From positions 1-41,137 of the forward strand of contig CALUVI010000015.1 of assembly GCA_944324185.1 (NCBI GenBank): a stretch of 41,137 nucleotides of DNA. The letters are read 5' to 3'. The notes under the pieces were generated by a model. The model did no database searches. It saw nothing but the letters and a program-made list of their open reading frames with translations, and was not told where the DNA came from. Origin of the DNA: Candidatus Gastranaerophilales bacterium (lineage in GTDB: Bacteria > Cyanobacteriota > Vampirovibrionia > Gastranaerophilales > Gastranaerophilaceae). The position numbers were made by a program, and so were the translations under genes. Positions 38,681-41,137 of the stretch are shown here, piece after piece (position 1 is the first letter of the stretch; every line of letters begins with the position of its first letter).

Positions 38681-39178
38681 ATGAAAACATTACAGGATTT
38701 TTTGGATGCTTTAGGAAAAAGAGAATCCGGCGGGAATTACAAAGCTTTCAACAAATACGGCTATGCCGGAAAATACCAGATGGGCGAAGCTGCGCTTATT
38801 GATGCGGGGTATTACAAAAAACAGGGTAAATACAATAATGACTGGACAGGAACTTTTACCGGAAGGGATAATGTGTATTCTATTCAGGATTTTTTGAATA
38901 ACCCTAAAGCACAGGAGAATGCTCAGATTTCATATAAAAAACGCCAGTGGCTTTATCTTAAAGCCGTCGGGGCGGATAAATTTTCAGGAAAATTTATCAA
39001 CGGATATATGATAACCCAATCAGGACTTCTTGCGGGAGCACACCTTAAAGGTGCCGGCGGAGTTATTGAATACCTTAAATCTAACGGAAGGGCTAATCCT
39101 AAAGATGCCTTCGGAACATCTGTTGAAAGCTATATGAAGAATTTTAGCGGATATGATGTATCTTCTATTTGCATTTAA
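38681..39178 (+). CDS. virion-type lysozyme/transglycosylase-like protein
   Basis: A 165-residue protein with the SLT/lysozyme-like opening FLDALGKRESGGNYKAFNKYGYAGKYQMGEAALIDAGYY (quoted here in parts: GKRESGGNYKAFNKYGY and AGKYQMGEAAL). E15 in RESGG is the candidate catalytic acid, and the YQxG block is typical of transglycosylase motif II. A later LAGAHLKGAGGVIEYL segment fits motif III. No signal peptide or holin neighbour, so a virion-associated enzyme opening peptidoglycan during DNA entry is likelier than a lysis endolysin. Ribosome binding site GGAGG. Confidence 0.75.
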   Translation: MKTLQDFLDALGKRESGGNYKAFNKYGYAGKYQMGEAALIDAGYYKKQGKYNNDWTGTFTGRDNVYSIQDFLNNPKAQENAQISYKKRQWLYLKAVGADKFSGKFINGYMITQSGLLAGAHLKGAGGVIEYLKSNGRANPKDAFGTSVESYMKNFSGYDVSSICI

Positions 39179-39190
39179 TAAGGAGAGATT

Positions 39191-39847
39191 ATGACACTAA
39201 CATTATTAGATTTATATAATGCGGCTGCAACGCAGGAGTGGTCGATGTATGATAATGATGCGGAGAATAAAAGCGAGTTTGAGTCCTCGCTTGTTCTTGC
39301 AATAAATAAAGCAGCTACAGAGATATTGTACTCTTATCCGTTCAATTTCAGAGAGCGGACTCATATTATGATAACAGTTCCTAATATTAATTCTTACAAA
39401 CTCCCTGCAGGAATTATTATGAAGGACGAAAACGGGGATTATTGTATAAAAATTAATTCAAAACCGCTTAAGCTGCTTAAAACCAAGCCTTCCGGCAGCA
39501 AATTCGGTATTCCGGAATCCTTCTATATTCAAGGTGATAAAATTATCCTGTATCCGGTTCCTATTGCTCAAAGCATTATTACTATTGATTATATTACTCT
39601 TGCAATCGGAGAAAATGCTTCCGGAGAAGAAATTTTTGCACTTAAAGACGATACAGATACAATAACCGTGCCGACTCATCTGGAAGAGCTTTTAAAAAAT
39701 GCGGTTATTGCAAGAACAATGCTTAATTCAATAGCTTCGGAAGGTGATGAAAACTATTCTGCGTACAAAAAACAATCCGAAGTAGCGTATAGACAACTGG
39801 TAAAATATGCAAAGGGGGTGGGGCAGGATAAGGCAGTTAAGTTTTAA
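39191..39847 (+). CDS. phage head-tail adaptor / tail tubular protein-like
   Basis: A 218-residue protein of the gp11/gp6-like adaptor type. It opens with a helical part (LTLLDLYNAAATQEWS; SSLVLAINKAATEILYSYPFNFRER), then beta strands (YKLPAGIIMKDENG; IQGDKIILYPVP; ITIDYITL), and ends with helices containing VPTHLEELLKNAVIARTM and YSAYKKQSEVAYRQLVKYAKG. This helix-beta-helix plan and the phrase 'VP-x-x-L-x-x-x-L' near the end are common in podovirus tail-tube A adaptors. It is the last phage gene visible; the expected tail nozzle gene is not downstream. Confidence 0.7.
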   Translation: MTLTLLDLYNAAATQEWSMYDNDAENKSEFESSLVLAINKAATEILYSYPFNFRERTHIMITVPNINSYKLPAGIIMKDENGDYCIKINSKPLKLLKTKPSGSKFGIPESFYIQGDKIILYPVPIAQSIITIDYITLAIGENASGEEIFALKDDTDTITVPTHLEELLKNAVIARTMLNSIASEGDENYSAYKKQSEVAYRQLVKYAKGVGQDKAVKF

Positions 39848-39868
39848 GGGGGGGGGATTTTTTCAACA

Positions 39869-39900
39869 GTGATCAAGTGACCAAGTGATCAGGTGATCAA
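39869..39900. repeat. 4 x 8-bp tandem repeat
   Basis: GTGATCAA, GTGACCAA, GTGATCAG, GTGATCAA in a row directly downstream of the adaptor gene, beside two runs of G. Confidence 0.75.
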
Positions 39901-40591
39901 GAATAGGGGGGGGAATGTATTAGGTTGGTTGGTAAAACTACAGGTGTTTCGTCCTACGGAAGGGGTGATTGGTGACTGAGTTACTGAGAAAATAAAAATA
40001 GCAGTGTGGAGCTTGCTCCACAAGGTAAGAAATATAGGTGTAGGGTGGGAAAAGCGTCAGCGTCCCACCGGAATAGAAAAGTGCAGAACTGTAGGTGCAG
40101 AACTGTAGGTTTGGTGAAACCCAACAATAACAATATGGATTGCCGCGTCGCTCCCGCTCCTCGCAATGACGCCCAGCCGGTAGTTTCACTTACCATCCCA
40201 ATATATTTACCCCCCCCCCGCAGTGAAAACAAATCTGGAGTTTTACCTACCAACCCAAATACATTTATCCCCGCAATGACACTAAGAAATATAAGTCGGG
40301 CTTTAGCCCGGCAATAACTTACACAATGGTTGTGGAGCAAGCTCCACACTACTGCTTAAACCACTGAATAGAAATTTTTTATAAGTTATAGAGATTCTTC
40401 GGGCTTACGCCCTCTGAATAACGGCAGGGGTAAATATATTTGGGTTGTCAGGTGAGACTACAAGCTTGGCGTCATTGCGGGGGTAAATGTATCGGGCGGG
40501 TATTAAGACTTCCAAATGAGCCGTCATTCTGAACCCGATAGCAATTCAGGAAGAATCTCTAAAACATTCTCAATAAAAACTTTAATATTGC

Positions 40592-40614
40592 AAAAAAAAG
40601 CTCCCTTTCGGGAG
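40592..40614 (-). terminator. intrinsic terminator on the minus strand
   Basis: Read on the minus strand: CTCCC-GAAA-GGGAG followed by C and eight T. It supports a transcript arriving from the right-hand end of the window. Confidence 0.7.
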
Positions 40615-40687
40615 TGAAACTTAGTTTAGTAAGATGTAAGATTATATAAGAGAGTTGTGTTGTGTTTGAGTTATAGAGATTCTTTTT

Positions 40688-40765
40688 TCCCCTCGCCCCT
40701 TGTGGGAGAGGGAAGAATTTCAAGTTGAGCTTGAGCGAAACTTAGAAATTCGGGTGAGGGGTCCC
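40688..40765. mobile_element. MITE-like fragment M4
   Basis: CCCCTCGCCCCTTGTGGGAG, GAATTTCAAGTTGAGCTTGA and AATTCGGGTGAGGGGTCCC match the reverse complement of the left-middle part of M1 (25291-25362). Confidence 0.65.
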
Positions 40766-41067
40766 TCGTTTAAGCTTGCTTCGGGCTGTTCTGGCTGCTC
40801 CCTCGCAATGACGTTTCTTTTTATCTTTTCCGACCAATTATCTACGTGCTTGGGGGGGGAAATACATTGGGCTTGTAGTTTCTCTTTGAGGAACACCGGT
40901 AATTTTAAATCCGACTCGTAGTATCACCAATGTGTTCCGACCAATAGTCTACGTGCGTGGGTAAATACTTTAATCTTGTAGTTTTACCTAAAGGGTGACT
41001 TGTAGTTTTTATTTATGTCTAGTAGTTATAACTTTTGTCACCCGCCCAGAGGGCTACGTGCGTAGCA

Positions 41068-41137
41068 CTAGGCGATGAAGTTGTTGCCGAATCTGTTAGC
41101 GCCGTAGAAGAAAGATTCCTGCATAACCTGCTGGAGA
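41068..41137 (-). CDS. 3' end of a minus-strand gene, truncated by the window edge
   Basis: The minus strand is open from the window edge to TAG at 41068-41070 and encodes LQQVMQESFFYGANRFGNNFIA. Codons (AAC, TTC, GGC) are like those of well-expressed genes here, and a minus-strand terminator lies 450 bp downstream. The + strand is also open over this stretch (GDEVVAESVSAVEERF) but has no start codon in its frame outside repeat sequence. The product is unknown. Confidence 0.4.
   Translation of the reverse strand, partial: LQQVMQESFFYGANRFGNNFIA

Larger units (their letters stand above)
39848..41067. repeat. 1.2-kb mosaic of dispersed repeats
   Basis: No credible gene. It contains family A REPs (40001-40022 and 40331-40353), family B hairpin (40297-40310), half copies of the GTCATTGCGAGG element (40135-40170, 40470, 40785-40812), MITE-like M4 (40688-40765), several GGGGTAAATGTA units, three degenerate CTACGTGCGTGGG units (about 40840, 40950, 41052) and G or C runs of 7-9 bases (39848, 39905, 40210, 40853). 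Short frames here are translated repeats. Confidence 0.8.

Noticed and set aside
40001-40353. Possible CRISPR array in the repeat mosaic
   Set aside because: Repeats are palindromic REP-type, in both orientations and at irregular spacing, with no regular spacers and no cas genes.
41032-41137. Plus-strand open stretch at the window end
   Set aside because: Sensible peptide, but upstream it is repeat sequence without a start codon; the minus-strand reading has a stop, good codons and a downstream terminator.

Overview
The window reads as a piece of an AT-rich, flagellated, diderm bacterial chromosome carrying a partial podovirus-like prophage. My best guess for the host is a non-photosynthetic relative of Cyanobacteria (Vampirovibrionia/Melainabacteria, Gastranaerophilales-like). 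The reasons are a YidC with its extra domain between the second and third conserved membrane helices, as in cyanobacterial YidC, an RNase E/G next to a TIGR03960-type radical SAM gene, lyase-type HEAT repeats, an OprO/P-like porin and a fliL-fliM-fliN block. This is inference from gene content; there is no rRNA in the window.

Host part, 1-23.7 kb. A REP-associated tyrosine transposase sits between two inverted pairs of its presumed REP substrate (64-780). It is followed by queA, a Rossmann-like protein with a GT61 glycosyltransferase, yidC, flagellar fliN-fliM-fliL, a soluble PAS/GAF histidine kinase with a leaderless-type promoter, a HEAT-repeat protein, a radical SAM-rne-membrane protein operon, a formate/nitrite channel, a porin, an EF-hand protein and an M16 peptidase. 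Next is a two-gene unit whose first member looks like a highly divergent RelA/SpoT nucleotidyltransferase (20922-22658), then a zinc alcohol dehydrogenase. REP copies and other palindromic repeats fill most long intergenic gaps, and one is translated in frame inside the radical SAM gene.

Phage part, about 23.8-41 kb. A structured leader resembling a riboswitch with a terminator precedes three small genes. A cassette of two surface-glycan glycosyltransferases and an XRE regulator follows, bracketed by inverted copies of a MITE-like repeat. Then come portal, scaffold, major capsid, a decoration-like protein, a lysozyme-like protein and a head-tail adaptor, all on the + strand with AAAGGA-type ribosome binding sites. 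Terminase large subunit, integrase and tail genes are not seen. The last 1.2 kb is a mosaic of repeats ending in the 3' end of a minus-strand gene.

The most striking region is 30.2-35.6 kb, between portal and scaffold, where phages encode minor head (MuF/gp7-type) proteins. Here lie two toxin-like + strand genes: one of unknown activity, and one in which the zinc-motif tail of a MuF-type protein is fused to a class 3 lipase with an intact-looking Ser-Asp-His triad. Each converges with, and overlaps by 15-23 bp, a minus-strand gene for a small polytopic membrane protein. Behind the lipase is a tandem array of four paralogous membrane proteins with constant ends and variable centres. Several of these minus-strand genes have TTGNNN-N16-18-TATAAT-like promoters placed so that transcription should begin at or next to the ATG. 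I read this as a prophage-borne polymorphic toxin/immunity island in which immunity is expressed from independent leaderless promoters while the toxins follow the phage late operon.
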